Source: Candidatus Woesearchaeota archaeon CG11_big_fil_rev_8_21_14_0_20_43_8
GTDB taxonomy: Archaea; Nanobdellota; Nanobdellia; Woesearchaeales; CG08-08-20-14
Reading direction: 5' to 3'
NCBI GenBank assembly: GCA_002762705.1
Contig: PCVE01000002.1
Span: 2,251-15,713 of the forward strand
DNA: 13,463 nt
Part shown: piece by piece, positions 12,649 to 13,463 of the stretch
Layout of the letters: each line of letters opens with the position of its first letter
Numbering within the stretch: the stretch's first letter is position 1
The notes under the pieces: generated by a model
Seen by the model: only the letters and a program-made list of their open reading frames with translations
Database searches by the model: none
What the model was told of the DNA's origin: nothing
Program-made: the position numbers and the translations under genes

Positions 12649-13275
12649 TTAACTAGATTTAACATTGATGAAGAAATCTTTTTGTGCGTATGGAGCACTT
12701 GTGCCACACCCACTTACTGTTCCGTCTCCTTGATTTCCATTTGAATCATCATCTATCAATGGAGTGCCTGCAACACTGTCACATACTGCGACTTTACAAC
12801 TATATGTTGTAATCAATGAATTAGATGACGCTTTTATCACTGCTTTCATCACAGAAATCTCTTCCATATCAATCGATTTGCTTGGTAGGGTTGAGAACGT
12901 GATTTGATCCCTTGGGATAGCAATTGGTTGAATAGATCCATAACATGCAATCACTATATTGAATTGAGTTTGTGCACCACTAGTTCCAATATCATTCTTG
13001 ATAGCAAAGTAAATCTCTTTCTCATCGCCTTTCTTGATATTCATATCATATCTGTTCATGGCAACTCTTTCTGTGCTGCCTTGGAGATTCTTTATCATCT
13101 CTTCTTTCATGCCGTCGGCGACATCTTCGAACTGTTTAGTGGTACTTCCAAACATCTTCTTCATGAAGCCTAGGCCGAGTCCAAGCATCGTTATTGCTAA
13201 TATCAATACAACAATCGCATTGATGGACAGGCTAAGGCTACCTTTCCTTCTATTAGAAATTTTTTTCAATCCCAT
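12649..13275 (-). CDS. Class III signal peptide pilin-like protein
   Basis: The 208-residue protein begins MGLKKISNRRKG|SLSLSINAIVVL, with a prepilin-type cleavage site after Gly12 and a hydrophobic helix to GFMKKMFG nearly identical to that of the next gene. Four Cys are shared in position with the larger paralogue (VIAC, YSCKVAVC, SGCG), consistent with two conserved disulphides. The ATG at 13275 has AGAGGTG 6 nt upstream; a GTG at 13284 lies inside that SD and is unlikely to be the start. It is the first gene of the three-gene operon and clearly a tandem duplicate of the second. Confidence 0.8.
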   Translation of the reverse strand: MGLKKISNRRKGSLSLSINAIVVLILAITMLGLGLGFMKKMFGSTTKQFEDVADGMKEEMIKNLQGSTERVAMNRYDMNIKKGDEKEIYFAIKNDIGTSGAQTQFNIVIACYGSIQPIAIPRDQITFSTLPSKSIDMEEISVMKAVIKASSNSLITTYSCKVAVCDSVAGTPLIDDDSNGNQGDGTVSGCGTSAPYAQKDFFINVKSS

Positions 13276-13300
13276 ACGTAACACCTCTGTTTTTTTGGTG

Positions 13301-13317
13301 ATATATTATAATATAAT
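13301..13317 (-). promoter_or_regulatory. Promoter of the pilin operon
   Basis: The 17-bp A/T-only stretch reads ATTATATTATAATATAT on the minus strand and contains overlapping TATA-box matches; part of it is palindromic. It predicts a transcription start at about 13285-13291 and a short leader holding the SD. No other promoter is visible up to the third gene. Confidence 0.5.
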
Positions 13318-13321
13318 CACA

Positions 13322-13463
13322 TCAGGCAAAGTAGTTTAAATAAGTTTCTATTTGTAGCCGATTTAGTATACTGGGGTGGATAAAGAAGGAAATCTTTTGT
13401 AATATCAAGGATATTTTGTGTTGTCCACATAATATCATTTATCTTCTGTGTTGTCCACATACA
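13322..13463 (-). other. Window-edge segment: possible 3' end of another gene, with 15-bp direct repeats
   Basis: One minus-strand frame is open for 46 codons from the window edge to a TGA at 13322-13324 (CMWTTQKINDIMWTTQNILD at its start). It includes two copies of MWTTQ encoded by tgtgttgtccacata at 13417-13431 and 13447-13461, 30 bp apart. It may be the end of a coding region or only a repeat-bearing intergenic stretch. I cannot identify a family. Confidence 0.25.

Overview
The window looks like a fragment of an uncultured archaeal genome, most likely of the DPANN type (Woesearchaeota/Pacearchaeota-like). The reasons are a very large Asn-X-Thr-rich secreted protein with FG-GAP-like repeats, class III (archaeal type IV pilin) signal peptides reading RRKG|SLxLSINAIVVLILAITMLG, archaeal TATA boxes 25-30 nt before genes (one gene apparently leaderless), Shine-Dalgarno motifs of the GGTGAT/GAGGTG type, and many small toxin-antitoxin (TA) genes. 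The lineage is inferred from protein style only; there is no rRNA or tRNA marker in the window.

Left part (1-5.6 kb, minus strand): a giant, probably glycosylated surface protein running off the left edge (1-4017). It is preceded by a short upstream ORF whose stop overlaps the main start. Next come an intergenic stretch that may encode a small plus-strand RNA (about 4288-4385) and a divergent CPA-type cation:proton antiporter (4365-5525) lacking the usual ion-binding motifs.

Middle part (5.6-7.0 kb): an 81-residue minus-strand hypothetical protein diverges from a plus-strand pair. The pair is a leaderless 118-residue conserved-looking protein and a translationally coupled HAD-family phosphatase.

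Right-centre (7.0-11.6 kb), the main point of interest: four TA-like modules lie head to tail on the minus strand. From right to left they are wHTH-MNT nucleotidyltransferase + HEPN (module I), a second and unrelated wHTH-MNT + HEPN pair (module II), wHTH antitoxin + RelE toxin (module III), and a RelE-like protein with a coiled-coil tail + a 32-residue ORF (module IV). They are separated by direct repeats. Three repeats (A 11407-11573, B 9866-10141, C 8644-8817) share about 170 bp containing the last 13 codons of a pilin-operon membrane gene, a terminator hairpin on its stop codon, a 72-bp inverted-repeat structure and a TATA-like motif. Two further repeats (D 7752-7915, E 7058-7137) are diverged or of a second type. 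Copy B carries 48 codons of a truncated paralogue of that membrane gene. The layout resembles a cassette array in which TA operons have been added one after another downstream of the pilin operon.

Right part (11.5-13.5 kb, minus strand): a three-gene operon of two class III pilin-like proteins and a 93-residue two-helix membrane protein, whose 3' end seeds the repeats. Its promoter is at about 13301-13317. The last ~190 bp hold this promoter, a pair of 15-bp direct repeats and an open frame that may be the end of another gene.
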